Source: DASPFV01 sp035620975
GTDB lineage: Bacteria; Acidobacteriota; Vicinamibacteria; Vicinamibacterales; 2-12-FULL-66-21
Assembly (NCBI GenBank): GCA_035620975.1
Contig: DASPFV010000139.1
Span: 1-23,366 of the forward strand
Direction: 5' to 3'
DNA length: 23,366 nucleotides
A program made the position numbers and the translations under genes. Within the stretch, counting starts at the first letter, position 1; each line of letters begins with the position of its first letter. The notes under the pieces were generated by a model. The model was not told where the DNA came from. It made no database searches and saw nothing but the letters and a program-made list of their open reading frames with translations. Shown in pieces: positions 8,545-16,929 of this stretch.

Positions 8545-11046
8545 ATGACCATCTTCACTGCCGACCTGCGGATGGCCCTCCGTGGATTCAGGCGCAGCCC
8601 GCTCTTTTCGATTGTCGCCATTCTGTCGCTGGCCCTCGGCATCGGCGCGAACACGGCGATCTTCACTCTGCTGGATCAGATTCTCCTGCGCAAGCTGCCC
8701 GTTCGGGCTCCTGACGAGCTGGTGATGCTGTACCAGCAGGGGTCGCACATGGGCAGCAACATGGGAAGCCGGATGCATTCGTACCCGCTCTACCAGGATT
8801 TCCAGCAGAAGGCGGAACCGCTCTCCGAGGTTCTCTGCCGGCGTCTCGTGCCGGCGTCCGTCAGCATCGACAACAACACTGAGCGGCTCGAGGCCGAAAT
8901 GGTCTCGGGGAATTACTTCACCATGCTCGGCGTGCCGCCCGCACTCGGACGGGTCTTCAACTCGGAGGAGGACGATCGCGTCTACCAGGGCCACCCGGCG
9001 GTCGTGCTCAGCTACGATTACTGGGTGAACCGCTTCGCGCGGGATCCGGGCGTCCTCGGCAAAAAGATCCTCGTGAACAACTACCCGATGACGATAGTCG
9101 GAGTCTCGGCGCAGGGGTTTGTGGGCCTCGATCCGGCGCAGGCCCCCCAACTCCGCGTCCCCATCCAGATGAAACCGGTGATGGTGCCCGACTGGGAATG
9201 GGTCCACCTGGACGACCGGCGTGCCCGCTGGGTCCAGGTGTTCGGCAGGCTCGGGCCCGGCTACACGGTCGAATCCGCCAGAGCGCCGCTGCAGGGTCTG
9301 TTCACACAGATCCGGCAGTACGAAATGACTCTGCCGGCCGCGAAGGAATGGTCCGCGTACTCCCGGGAGCAGTTCATGAAAGGCCGCCTGCTCGTGGAGA
9401 GCGCCGCGATGGGGTACTCCGGCTTGCGCAACGACTTCTCCACGGCGCTCGTCGTGCTCATGTGCATGGTCGGCCTCGTGCTGCTGATCGCCTGCGCGAA
9501 CGTGGCGAACCTGCTGATTGCGCGCGGGTTCATGCGGCAGAAGGAGATCGCTGTCCGGCTGTCGCTCGGCGCCTCCCGCGGGCGGCTCGTCCGGCAGCTC
9601 CTGGTCGAAAGCCTGGTGCTGTCGCTCATCGGCGGGATGGTGGGCCTGGCGCTCTCGTTCGTCCTGACCCGTGGCCTGCTGGCGCTGGTCCCGGCTGAGG
9701 GCCAGCCCCTTCTCATCACCCCTCGACCCGACGGCCGCATTCTGATCTTCACGCTCGCGCTGACGGGCATCACCGGGATCGTCTTCGGGCTCCTGCCGGC
9801 GCTGCGCGCCAGCCGGCCCGATCCCTGGACGACGCTGAAGGATACGGTGGGCTCGATCGCGGGCACGGGCGGGTCGTTGTTCCTGCGGAAGGGCCTGGTG
9901 ACGCTGCAGGTCGCGCTCAGCTTCCTGCTGCTCTTCGGCGCCGGGCTGTTCGTCAGAAGCCTGCAGAACCTCAAGACCACCGACACCGGCGTCGTCCTCG
10001 ACAACCTGGTCACGTTCCAGCTTGCTCCCGACCTGAGCGGCTATGACGACGATCGGACGGTGCGACTCTACGCGCAGCTCCTCGAGCGGCTTCGTTCGTC
10101 GCCAGCCGTCACGGGCGCGGCGCTCGCGTCCGTGCCGATCCTGCACGGCTGGGAGTGGGACAGCTCGATGGCGGTGGAGGGCCACCGCGCCGCGGACGGC
10201 GAGGACATGCAGGCGTTCATGAACGCCCTCTCGCCCGGCTACTTCGCGACGATGCAGATACCGATTCTCGAGGGTCGCGACTTCAGGGAGAGCGATATCA
10301 GGAGAGATGCCAACGTCGCGATCGTCAACGAGCGCTTCGCGAAGCACTTCTTCAAGGGCGGGAGCGCCGTCGGCAAGCGGCTCGGCCGCGGAGGCGGACC
10401 GAACGCGAAGCTGACGATCGAGATCGTGGGCGTCGTTGCGGATTCCCTTTATGAAGGGCCGCGCGAGGGCGTGCGGCGCCAGGTGTTCGTGCCCAACTGG
10501 GGTCGTGGGAGCGCCGCGTTCTACGTGCGCACGCGGACGGCCTCGGCTTCAGCGTATAACGTCGTGCGTCACGAGGTCCGCCAGATCGATGCATCGATGC
10601 CGGTCTACGAGATGAAGACCCTGAAGGGTCAGCTCGACGAGACGCTGCTCACCGACCGGTTGATCGCGCTGCTGTCGGCGGGGTTCGGATTGCTGGCCAC
10701 GGTGCTCGCGTCGATTGGATTGTACGGCGTGATGGCGTTCGTGGTGGCGCGGCGGCGGAAGGAGCTCGGCATCCGGCTCGCACTTGGTGCGCGGCCCGGC
10801 GTGCTCGTCTGGATGGTCATGCGCGAGGTGCTGATCCTGCTCACCATCGGGCTGGCGGTCGGCGTTCCGGCGGCGCTGGCGCTCGGCCGGCTGGTCTCGG
10901 CGCAGCTCTATGGCATCGATCCGCACGATCCCGGTCTGGCGATCGGGACCGTGCTGCTGCTGTCGGCGGTCTCCGCGGCCGCCGGACTGGTTCCCGCACA
11001 GCGCGCCAGCCGCATCGACCCGATCCTGGCGCTGCGATACGAGTGA
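8545..11046 (+). CDS. ADOP family (acidobacterial duplicated orphan) ABC permease
   Basis: This is an 833-residue inner-membrane permease with two MacB_PCD-FtsX modules. The N-terminal helix is FSIVAILSLALGIGANTAIF, followed by a large periplasmic domain. The first FtsX block is about 305-430 (ALVVLMCMVGLVLLIACANVANLLIARG, then RQKEIAVRLSLGASRGRLVRQLLVES). A central helix lies near 455-475, then a second periplasmic domain, and a second FtsX block spans about 705-833 (RRKELGIRLALGARPGVL, ending QRASRIDPILALRYE). Length and module order fit the family. These permeases are found in large numbers in Acidobacteriota, often without their own ATPase, as here; the substrate is unknown. The ATG at 8545 is preferred to the in-frame TTG at 8515 because family members begin a few residues before LRMALRGFRRSPLF. 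It stands alone and is convergent with the gene at 11194. The following gap, 11047-11193, shows no clear feature. Confidence 0.93.
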   Translation: MTIFTADLRMALRGFRRSPLFSIVAILSLALGIGANTAIFTLLDQILLRKLPVRAPDELVMLYQQGSHMGSNMGSRMHSYPLYQDFQQKAEPLSEVLCRRLVPASVSIDNNTERLEAEMVSGNYFTMLGVPPALGRVFNSEEDDRVYQGHPAVVLSYDYWVNRFARDPGVLGKKILVNNYPMTIVGVSAQGFVGLDPAQAPQLRVPIQMKPVMVPDWEWVHLDDRRARWVQVFGRLGPGYTVESARAPLQGLFTQIRQYEMTLPAAKEWSAYSREQFMKGRLLVESAAMGYSGLRNDFSTALVVLMCMVGLVLLIACANVANLLIARGFMRQKEIAVRLSLGASRGRLVRQLLVESLVLSLIGGMVGLALSFVLTRGLLALVPAEGQPLLITPRPDGRILIFTLALTGITGIVFGLLPALRASRPDPWTTLKDTVGSIAGTGGSLFLRKGLVTLQVALSFLLLFGAGLFVRSLQNLKTTDTGVVLDNLVTFQLAPDLSGYDDDRTVRLYAQLLERLRSSPAVTGAALASVPILHGWEWDSSMAVEGHRAADGEDMQAFMNALSPGYFATMQIPILEGRDFRESDIRRDANVAIVNERFAKHFFKGGSAVGKRLGRGGGPNAKLTIEIVGVVADSLYEGPREGVRRQVFVPNWGRGSAAFYVRTRTASASAYNVVRHEVRQIDASMPVYEMKTLKGQLDETLLTDRLIALLSAGFGLLATVLASIGLYGVMAFVVARRRKELGIRLALGARPGVLVWMVMREVLILLTIGLAVGVPAALALGRLVSAQLYGIDPHDPGLAIGTVLLLSAVSAAAGLVPAQRASRIDPILALRYE

Positions 11047-11193
11047 TCGACCGGACGCGTCAACCGCCCTGAGCCGTCCTCCGGGGATGCGACGCTCGCC
11101 CGAACAGGAGTCGGTCCGCCAGCCGGGGGTCGAGCACGACCAGCACCGCGGCGGCGACCGTGCGGGTGGAGACGGCTCGCGAAGCAGCGGGTG

Positions 11194-11757
11194 CTATCGC
11201 CGGCGCAGGCTGAAACCCGACAGCACCGTGACACGCGAGCCGTACTTCGAGGGCACGACAGCCACATTGAGCGGAATGTTCAGGGCGCCGGTCCTGAAGG
11301 TCACGCCCGCCGCGACGACGATGGCGGTTCCCGCCGGCGTGATGTTCGGCCCGATGCCGAACTCGGCCCCGTCGCGTGTACGCGCGCCGACCAGCCAGCT
11401 CAGGCTCGGCAGCGTGACGTTCTGCTCGAGGCCTCCCAGTAGCGCTACCCACTCCGTCACCATCGTCAGGCCACCGTCCCGGTGATAGAACTGCTTCTCG
11501 AACTGCCAGCCAAACTGGGAGACGTGCGGGCCGACCTCGATCTGCCGGGAAGCCAGCTCGTTCATCACGCCTTCGGAGAGGAGCGTGAAGCCGAAACGCG
11601 GCCCGGACAGGCTGGCGACCCTGGCATAAGGCGGCAGCTGCGAGGGGGTCTGGCTCGCTGCGGGTGCGCACGTCGCGGCAACGAGCAGCGCCGAGACGGT
11701 GGCCCGTCGCAGCATCGATCGTGCGACGGAGCGTGACGGAGCGAATGCAGTCTGCAT
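11194..11757 (-). CDS. Small exported outer-membrane beta-barrel-like protein
   Basis: This is a 187-residue exported protein. A long signal peptide (RRATVSALLVAATCAPAASQ, about residues 17-36) precedes alternating hydrophobic strands. These include GPRFGFTLLSEGVM (52-65), FGWQFEKQFY (82-91), LTMVTEWVALLGGL (97-110), GAEFGIGPNITPAGTAIVVAAG (130-151) and LNVAVVPSKYGSRVTVLSGFSL (163-184). The pattern fits a small outer-membrane beta barrel. I recognise no named family and no enzymatic motif. The start is well supported: AGGAGG lies 6 nt upstream of the ATG (11764-11769, minus strand). It follows the winged-helix/TPR regulator gene on the same strand after 113 bp, so the regulator may control it or be co-transcribed with it. 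That link is inferred from position only. Confidence 0.7.
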   Translation of the reverse strand: MQTAFAPSRSVARSMLRRATVSALLVAATCAPAASQTPSQLPPYARVASLSGPRFGFTLLSEGVMNELASRQIEVGPHVSQFGWQFEKQFYHRDGGLTMVTEWVALLGGLEQNVTLPSLSWLVGARTRDGAEFGIGPNITPAGTAIVVAAGVTFRTGALNIPLNVAVVPSKYGSRVTVLSGFSLRRR

Positions 11758-11763
11758 GGCAGT

Positions 11764-11769
11764 CCTCCT
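11764..11769 (-). promoter_or_regulatory. Shine-Dalgarno AGGAGG of outer-membrane protein gene
   Basis: A perfect AGGAGG lies 6 nt before ATG 11757 and fixes the start against the much longer open frame, which reaches back to 12279 inside the regulator gene. Confidence 0.8.
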
Positions 11770-11870
11770 GGGGCGGTGTGGAACGGCCGTCGGTTTCCGC
11801 CCCCGGATCATGCTGACCCCGGACGCGCGGGATGTCCTGTCGTGCGGGCTGAAAAATGCTGATCCCCTAT

Positions 11871-13328
11871 TCAGGCAGCGCGATGGCGGAGGAGAGCCAG
11901 GGCGTCGGCCCAGGTTGTCGGATGCTCGGCCACCTGGAGCATCGGGTCGATGGGGATCAGCCAGCCAGCACTGTCGTTCGTGTCGGCGGCAATGGCGTCC
12001 TTCAGGCGGCGCGCGGCTTCCGCGTGGGCGCCGGTGAGTACGAGCTGCACGGCAAGCGGCCACGCGGCATCGACCGGCGACGAAGTCGCCGGGAAGGGAG
12101 GACGGTCCGCTGGCGCCCGTTCGAGGGCGTTCGACCCGACCGCGGCCGCCAGACCCACACGGGCCACGGGATTTGCGGGCAGCCGCTCGAGCGCACGCTG
12201 GAACGCCGCGCGCGCATCCGTGAGATCCCCCCGCCGGAGCCGAAGCGCGCCGATCGCACACCACGTACGCGCGCAACACTCGCGGGCATACAGATGCCCG
12301 CCTTGCTCGAGCGCCAACTCGGCGTCGAACTCGGCCTGCGCCCGGTCCTGTTCTCCAGCGGCCAGGTGCAGGAGTCCGCGCAGCCAGTGGACCGCAACCG
12401 CGCTGGACCGCGCGGCGTCAGCCGTCGCGGCCGGGGTCACGAGCGCCGCATCGAGCTCGCGTTCCGCCTGTTCGAAGACCTGGCGCGCGACATACACCGT
12501 GGCGGAGAGGAAGTGAGCCAGCGGGAAACCAGGCAGCAGCGCAAGCGCGCGCTTCGCGGCGCGCAGCCGGCCTTCCCCCCAGCTGACATACGCCAGGCGC
12601 AGGTAGTGGCGCCAGTTGTCGGGCTCCAGCATCACTGCGCGCCGGCACGCGGCGCGGGCATCGCCGTGATGGCCCGTGCGGTCGAGCACGAATCCCAGCG
12701 TCGCCCATGCTTCGGCAAGCTCGGGGTCGAGCCGGCAGGCCTCCCGCGCGTGCCGATCGGCGGTGGTCAGCGCGAGGAGGTCCGGTGCAGAGTCCGCGCG
12801 CGTCATCTCGTACTGGAGCACGCAGGCGTTGGCCAGGCCGACGTGGGCGGAGGGATGCTCCGGGACGTGCTGCAGCGCCTCCTCGAACACCGTACGGGCA
12901 CGGGCAATTCGATCGCGCTCCAGGGTTTCCAGGGCCGCCCGGCCCTCGAGGAACGCGCGATGCGGGGCGAGGAGCGCCTCGAGCGCGTCGTCCGACTCGC
13001 GCACCGCCTGCCGGACGACTGCCAACGGGCAGCGATACCCGCGGCGAGCAACCGTCTCGATGCAGGCGAGGTCTCCGGCGTACGAGGCGAGCAGACGTCG
13101 CAGGCCCGAGATTGCCTGCTCGAGGCTGTTATCGCTGACAGCGACGTCCTTCCAGGCGGCCTTGATCAAATCGTCCTTCGAGACGATCTGGCCCGCGCGC
13201 ATGACGAGCAGCAGGAGCACGTCGAACTGCCGATCCGAGACGCCGAGAGGCTCTCCCGAGGCAGTGAGCCGTCGTCGCACCGGGTCGAGCGAGAACGGCC
13301 CGAAGACGAAACGTACGGCCGGGGGCAC
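11871..13328 (-). CDS. CadC-like winged-helix transcriptional regulator with TPR repeats
   Basis: This is a 485-residue soluble regulator. Residues 6-101 form an OmpR/PhoB-type winged helix (Trans_reg_C): VFGPFSLDPVRRRLTASGEPL, then SDRQFDVLLLLVMRAGQIVSKDDLIKAAW and a recognition region SDNSLEQAISGLRRLL ending IETVARRGYRC. Residues about 125-420 are helical pairs of TPR type (for example AHVGLANACVLQYEM, AEAWATLGFVLDRTGHHGDARAACRRAVMLEPDN and RGDLTDARAAFQRALERLPAN). There is no receiver domain or transmembrane helix. This layout is common in Acidobacteriota, where TPRs probably mediate protein contacts. The GTG start at 13328 is preceded by TACAAT, 6 nt upstream, which implies a leaderless mRNA. 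It lies between ada (58 bp upstream) and the outer-membrane protein gene (113 bp downstream). Its targets cannot be told from the sequence. Confidence 0.88.
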   Translation of the reverse strand: MPPAVRFVFGPFSLDPVRRRLTASGEPLGVSDRQFDVLLLLVMRAGQIVSKDDLIKAAWKDVAVSDNSLEQAISGLRRLLASYAGDLACIETVARRGYRCPLAVVRQAVRESDDALEALLAPHRAFLEGRAALETLERDRIARARTVFEEALQHVPEHPSAHVGLANACVLQYEMTRADSAPDLLALTTADRHAREACRLDPELAEAWATLGFVLDRTGHHGDARAACRRAVMLEPDNWRHYLRLAYVSWGEGRLRAAKRALALLPGFPLAHFLSATVYVARQVFEQAERELDAALVTPAATADAARSSAVAVHWLRGLLHLAAGEQDRAQAEFDAELALEQGGHLYARECCARTWCAIGALRLRRGDLTDARAAFQRALERLPANPVARVGLAAAVGSNALERAPADRPPFPATSSPVDAAWPLAVQLVLTGAHAEAARRLKDAIAADTNDSAGWLIPIDPMLQVAEHPTTWADALALLRHRAA

Positions 13329-13334
13329 GGACGG

Positions 13335-13340
13335 ATTGTA
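13335..13340 (-). promoter_or_regulatory. -10-like hexamer, leaderless start of regulator gene
   Basis: On the minus strand TACAAT (five of six consensus bases) lies 6 nt before the GTG at 13328, inside the 58-bp gap after ada. It suggests that the regulator has its own promoter and a leaderless transcript. Confidence 0.5.
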
Positions 13341-13386
13341 TCGTTCGGCCGCGTTCCGTCCAGGTTGAACTGATCCTGCGAGTGCC

Positions 13387-14487
13387 TCAGCGAGCCGTTG
13401 CGGCGGCGGTCGTGACGGCCTCCGCTTCGAGGAGCGCGCGTTTGCGTTCGACGCCCCAGCGATAGCCGGACACCTCCCCGTTTACGCGGACGACCCGGTG
13501 ACAGGGGATCGCGACGGCGACCGGATTCGACGCGCACGCGCGGGCGACCGCGCGGACCGCGCCTGGCTGTCCCACGCACCTGGCGAGTTCGCTGTAGCTG
13601 ACCGTCGTTCCCGCCGGAATGCGGCGGAGCGCCTGCCAGACCCGATGCTGAAAGGCCGTGCCGCGGACGTGGAGCGGCAGGCTCAGGCCGTCGGCCGGAG
13701 CCTCGACGAAGGCAATCACGGTTGCGACGAGGCGATCGAAGGAGGGATCGCCTGCCGTCAGGGTGGCGTGTGGGAACCGATCCTGGAGATCGCGGACCAG
13801 GGCGTCGGGATCACCACCGAGAGAGATGGCACAGACGCCTCGCGTCGTCGCGGCAACGAGCACCGAACCGAGACGGCAACGGCCCACGGCAAAACGCACG
13901 GTGGCACCCGCTCCGCCGGCCCTGTAGGCGGCCGGCGTCATGCCGAGCACCTCGGAGGCCTGCGAGTAGAAGCGGCCGCTCGAGTTGAACCCGGCGCCGT
14001 AGATGGCTTCGGTGACCGTGGCGCTCTCCACGAGCGTCTGGCGGACGCGAGTGGCGCGGTGCGCCTCCGCAAACGCCCGCGGCGTCATGCCCGTGGCGGC
14101 CCTGAACACACGATGGAAGTGGAACCGGCTCAGGCCGGCGGCGTCGGCCAGGGCTTCGAGCGCCGGCGGCGTCTCGGATTCCTCGATCAGTCGGATCGCG
14201 CGGCCGATGGCCGCGGCATGGGGGTCGGCCGTCGAGATCGCGGCAGGGCGGCAGCGGCGGCACGGTCGGAAGCCCTCGCGTTCGGCGTCCGCCGCTGTGG
14301 CATGGAAGCGGACGTTCTCGCGCCGCGGCCGTCGTGACGGGCAGGAGGGCCTGCAGTACACGCCCGTGGTGCGGACGCTGTAGAAGAACCGGCCATCGGC
14401 GGCACGGTTGCGCCGCAGGACGGCGTCCCAGCGCTGTCGGTCGGTGGTCAATCCGAGGTCGGGCTGGCGGACGGCGGCCACGCTCAT
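13387..14487 (-). CDS. ada: Bifunctional Ada: methylphosphotriester/O6-alkylguanine repair and regulator
   Basis: This is a 366-residue protein; E. coli Ada has 354. The N-terminal zinc domain holds C45, C49, C76 and C79, with the same spacing as the E. coli C38, C42, C69 and C72 cluster. C45 is therefore the likely acceptor of methyl groups from phosphotriesters. An AraC-type helix-turn-helix follows at about 95-190 (LEALADAAGLSRFHFHRVFRAATGMTP and a second helix pair ending EVLGMTPAAYR). The C-terminal methyltransferase domain has the active-site IPCHRV with C329 and the later GYRWGVERKRALLEAE. All functional residues are present, so it should both repair alkylated DNA and activate genes when methylated. 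ATG 14487 is chosen because AAGGAG lies 7 nt upstream; the frame extends to a GTG at 14511 without support. No alkA, alkB or ogt gene is adjacent, and I see no clear Ada box upstream. Confidence 0.95.
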   Translation of the reverse strand: MSVAAVRQPDLGLTTDRQRWDAVLRRNRAADGRFFYSVRTTGVYCRPSCPSRRPRRENVRFHATAADAEREGFRPCRRCRPAAISTADPHAAAIGRAIRLIEESETPPALEALADAAGLSRFHFHRVFRAATGMTPRAFAEAHRATRVRQTLVESATVTEAIYGAGFNSSGRFYSQASEVLGMTPAAYRAGGAGATVRFAVGRCRLGSVLVAATTRGVCAISLGGDPDALVRDLQDRFPHATLTAGDPSFDRLVATVIAFVEAPADGLSLPLHVRGTAFQHRVWQALRRIPAGTTVSYSELARCVGQPGAVRAVARACASNPVAVAIPCHRVVRVNGEVSGYRWGVERKRALLEAEAVTTAAATAR

Positions 14488-14494
14488 GATCGTA

Positions 14495-14500
14495 CTCCTT
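14495..14500 (-). promoter_or_regulatory. Shine-Dalgarno AAGGAG of ada
   Basis: AAGGAG on the minus strand lies 7 nt before ATG 14487 and decides between this start and the in-frame GTG at 14511. Confidence 0.75.
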
Positions 14501-14600
14501 GTTGCGTTCACGGCGGTCAGGGGTCCAGTATGGTGGCAGTCCCGCCGTGGCGCACTCCGCGTGTTGCCGTCAAATTCGAGGACTGGAGGGCTCAGGTTCC

Positions 14601-14868
14601 GGGGTCAGGTCTTGCAATAGCGTACCGAATCCCGAGATCCTCCACCCGGCCGCGCAATCCGAGGTGGGCGCGGGCCTGTCGCCAGAACCTCACCCGTCCC
14701 AACCCCACCGTCGCCGTGCGCCGGGGCCTCGGTTCCGAAGCACCTGTCACGTCGGTGGCGCTGCCCGGCAGGCGGGGCGGCCCTTCGAGCGCCGACCGGT
14801 GGGATGCTCAACACACCTGACATCCGCCCAATCCCGCCGTCAGGTACGTCAGTGCAAGACCTGACCCC
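14601..14868. mobile_element. 268-bp non-autonomous element with 16-bp terminal inverted repeats
   Basis: The ends are perfect inverted repeats: GGGGTCAGGTCTTGCA at 14601-14616 and TGCAAGACCTGACCCC at 14853-14868. The interior encodes no transposase. The longest notable minus-strand frame (14592-14807) runs through the left end and has no start or family match that I know. No target-site duplication is obvious. The right end stops 2 bp before the stop codon of the VOC gene at 14871. A MITE or REP/RAYT-type element is the best reading; I recall similar GGTCAGGTCTTGCA ends beside REP-associated transposases, but cannot check this. It fills most of the 383-bp gap 14488-14870. The remaining part, 14488-14600, holds the ada leader. 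Confidence 0.65.
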
Positions 14869-14870
14869 AT

Positions 14871-15380
14871 TCAGTAGTACCGCCTGTACATCCCCCGACG
14901 GAACAGCCAGCCGCCCAGGGGGCCGAGCCACCCGAGGACGTGATACATGTAGCCCAGATCCATCAGCTCGATCAGATTCCCGTCGAAGTCGCGCACGAAA
15001 AAGAACGAGTGCCCCCGCGGCGACCGCTCCGGACGGCTGACGCACTCCACCCCCTTGCTCCGCATGTACTCGTACCAGCGATCCAGGTTTTTCACGTTGA
15101 AGGAGAAATGCGTCAGACCGATACGATGCCACGGGATCTTGACCGCCGGTTCAGTCGGCTCGAACGCGAAAATCTCGAGCACGCCGCCGCCAGGCACGCG
15201 GATCCAGCCGATCTTGCAGCGCGGCGCGGGATCGTCCACGCCGAAGAACGTGCGCACGCGCTCGGGCGACGTGTCCGCGACGCCGACGAGCGGACATCCA
15301 AACACGTCCCAGTAGAACCGCACGGCCCGGTTGAAGTCCGAGACCGTCAGGCCGACGTGGCTGAACGAGCGCGCCTTCAT
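14871..15380 (-). CDS. VOC family (glyoxalase/dioxygenase-like) metalloprotein
   Basis: This is a 169-residue protein with two beta-alpha-beta-beta-beta modules of the vicinal-oxygen-chelate fold. The expected 2-His-2-Glu metal site is complete: H8 (SFSHVGLTV), E69 (VLEIFAF), H91 (LTHFSFNV) and E138 (NLIELMDLG). Members include glyoxalase I, ring-cleaving dioxygenases, epimerases and lyases; the reaction here cannot be assigned. The C-terminus (HVLGWLGPLGGWLFRRGMYRRYY) is an unusual hydrophobic and then basic tail that might touch a membrane. It is the last gene of the operon, starting 10 bp after the GMC oxidoreductase stop with GGAG 5 nt before its ATG. Coupling to an oxidase and a Gfo/Idh dehydrogenase suggests it acts on the oxidised product, which is inference. 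Confidence 0.88.
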   Translation of the reverse strand: MKARSFSHVGLTVSDFNRAVRFYWDVFGCPLVGVADTSPERVRTFFGVDDPAPRCKIGWIRVPGGGVLEIFAFEPTEPAVKIPWHRIGLTHFSFNVKNLDRWYEYMRSKGVECVSRPERSPRGHSFFFVRDFDGNLIELMDLGYMYHVLGWLGPLGGWLFRRGMYRRYY

Positions 15381-15390
15381 GCTCTCTCCG

Positions 15391-16929
15391 TCATGTCAGA
15401 TCGGTCGCCTGGATGTGCTCGGCGACGCGGAGCGCCTGCGCCACGATCGTCAGCCCGGGGTTCACCGCGGCAGACGACGGGAAGAACGACGCGTCGACCA
15501 CGAACAGGTTGTCCACATCGTGGGACCGGCAGAACGCGTCCAGGACCGACCGCCGCGGGTCCGTGCCGAAGCAGAGCGTCCCGCACTGGTGCGTCGTGTT
15601 GGTCGTGGCGAACGAAATCGGGAACACGTACTTGAATCCGATCCGCCGCAGGACCGCCGTGGTCTCCCGCAGCAGCCCTTCGTGCGCCCGCTGGTTGTGC
15701 GGACGGTAATGCAGCCGGATCCGCCCGCGATCGACGACGACGCGGTTCTCCGGGCAGGGCAGATCCTCGGTCATGGCGAGCCATTCGACGCTGCGGCTGG
15801 TCCACCGCTCGAGCAGCCGCAGCCGGTGCGCGACCCTCACCCGGTGCCGGTATCGCGGGGGGGCGCCGCCGCGGATCATCGCCGGATGAATGCGACCCTG
15901 CGACTGGATGTGTCCGAGCGGATACGGCGCGCGTCCGGCCAGATAGAAATCGTTGACGGCAACCGTCTTCTGAAACCGCTGCGTGCCCTGCAGGTTCTTC
16001 TTCACATGCCACGCGCTCATCATGGTCGTCAGGTGCGCCATGTAGCGTCGGCCCACCAGCCCGGACGAATTCGCCAGGCCGTTCCGGTGTTTGTCATTGG
16101 CCGATCGGAGCAGGAGCGCTGCCGAGTTGATCGCGCCGCACGAGACGACGAAGAGCGGCGCCTCGACGCGGATGATCTCGCCCTGCCGTCGCACGACGAC
16201 CGCGGCGACTCGCCGGCCGGAGGGATCGGTCTCCAGCCGCAGCGCCTCGGTGTTCGTCCAGAGCGTGACCGTGGGAGAGGCGATGCGCTGGATGCAGCAC
16301 ACGTCCGCGTCGCTCTTCGCGTCGATCTTGCACGGGTACGAGTTGCAGGTGTCGCAGAGGACGCATCCGTCGGCCTGGCCGGGGCCTCGCAACCCCAGCG
16401 GCAGGGGGCCCGGGTGCAGGCCTTCCACGCTCAGCTGCCCGACGATCTCCGACATCCGTCCCGAGTGCGGGACAGCCGGGTGGGGGAAGGGACGCCGTGG
16501 CGGCTCCGTCGGATCGAACCGGTGATCGCCGCGGACGTGATAGAGCTCCTCCGCCTGATCGTAATACGGCTCGAGATCGGCGTAGACGATCGGCCAGCCG
16601 GGCGACACGCCGTCGGCGTGCTCCGTCTCCTGGAAATCCTCCCGCCGGAGCCGATAGAGCACGCTGCCCCAGAACTTGGTATTGCCGCCGACGCAATAGT
16701 GGGTGTACGGCGAGAACTCGCGGCCTTCGCCATCGAGCCACCGCTCGCGCGCCTGGTATCGACGCTCGATCCAGACCGCCTCCGGGTTCCAGTTCTCGTC
16801 CTCTCGCCTGACCTCCTCGCCGCGCTCGACGAGCAGGATCCGGGCGCTGGTGCGCGACAGCGCGTGCGCCATCGTGCCTCCCCCCGCGCCGCTTCCGATG
16901 ATGACGACGTCGTAGCGCTCGTTAGCCAT
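15391..16929 (-). CDS. GMC family FAD-dependent oxidoreductase
   Basis: This is a 512-residue flavoprotein of the glucose-methanol-choline family, which oxidises alcohols or sugars. The FAD dinucleotide motif GSGAGGG lies at 12-18, followed by the ERG acidic strand end at 35-37. The FAD-binding GGNTKFWGSVLYRLR is at 81-95. The C-terminal active-site region has H447 (THQCGT) and N490 (NPGLTIVAQALR), with VDASFFPSS (478-486) closing the FAD site. A cysteine cluster CVLCDTCNSYPC (C189, C192, C195, C200), followed by CC (211-212), is found in one bacterial GMC subgroup and could be structural. There is no signal peptide. The ATG overlaps the TAA of the upstream Gfo/Idh gene by 8 bp, so the two are translationally coupled. 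The substrate is likely a sugar, glycoside or secondary alcohol; nothing in the sequence is more precise. Confidence 0.92.
   Translation of the reverse strand: MANERYDVVIIGSGAGGGTMAHALSRTSARILLVERGEEVRREDENWNPEAVWIERRYQARERWLDGEGREFSPYTHYCVGGNTKFWGSVLYRLRREDFQETEHADGVSPGWPIVYADLEPYYDQAEELYHVRGDHRFDPTEPPRRPFPHPAVPHSGRMSEIVGQLSVEGLHPGPLPLGLRGPGQADGCVLCDTCNSYPCKIDAKSDADVCCIQRIASPTVTLWTNTEALRLETDPSGRRVAAVVVRRQGEIIRVEAPLFVVSCGAINSAALLLRSANDKHRNGLANSSGLVGRRYMAHLTTMMSAWHVKKNLQGTQRFQKTVAVNDFYLAGRAPYPLGHIQSQGRIHPAMIRGGAPPRYRHRVRVAHRLRLLERWTSRSVEWLAMTEDLPCPENRVVVDRGRIRLHYRPHNQRAHEGLLRETTAVLRRIGFKYVFPISFATTNTTHQCGTLCFGTDPRRSVLDAFCRSHDVDNLFVVDASFFPSSAAVNPGLTIVAQALRVAEHIQATDLT

Noticed and set aside
8467..10347. 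626-codon minus-strand frame within the ADOP permease
   Set aside because: It is an antisense shadow; the permease frame has full FtsX/MacB motifs.
11060..11193. Minus-strand tail reading like a protein end (LVVLDPRLADRLLFG) after the outer-membrane gene
   Set aside because: It is in a different frame from the supported gene, has no start of its own, and is too short to identify; it could be a relic but this is not supportable.
11856..13373. 505-codon plus-strand frame opposite the winged-helix/TPR regulator
   Set aside because: It is an antisense shadow with no motifs; the regulator frame has a clear DNA-binding domain.
14592..14807. Minus-strand open frame inside and across the inverted-repeat element
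   Set aside because: It has no start codon context and no family resemblance, and it runs through the terminal repeat; it is not supported as a gene or as a transposase remnant.
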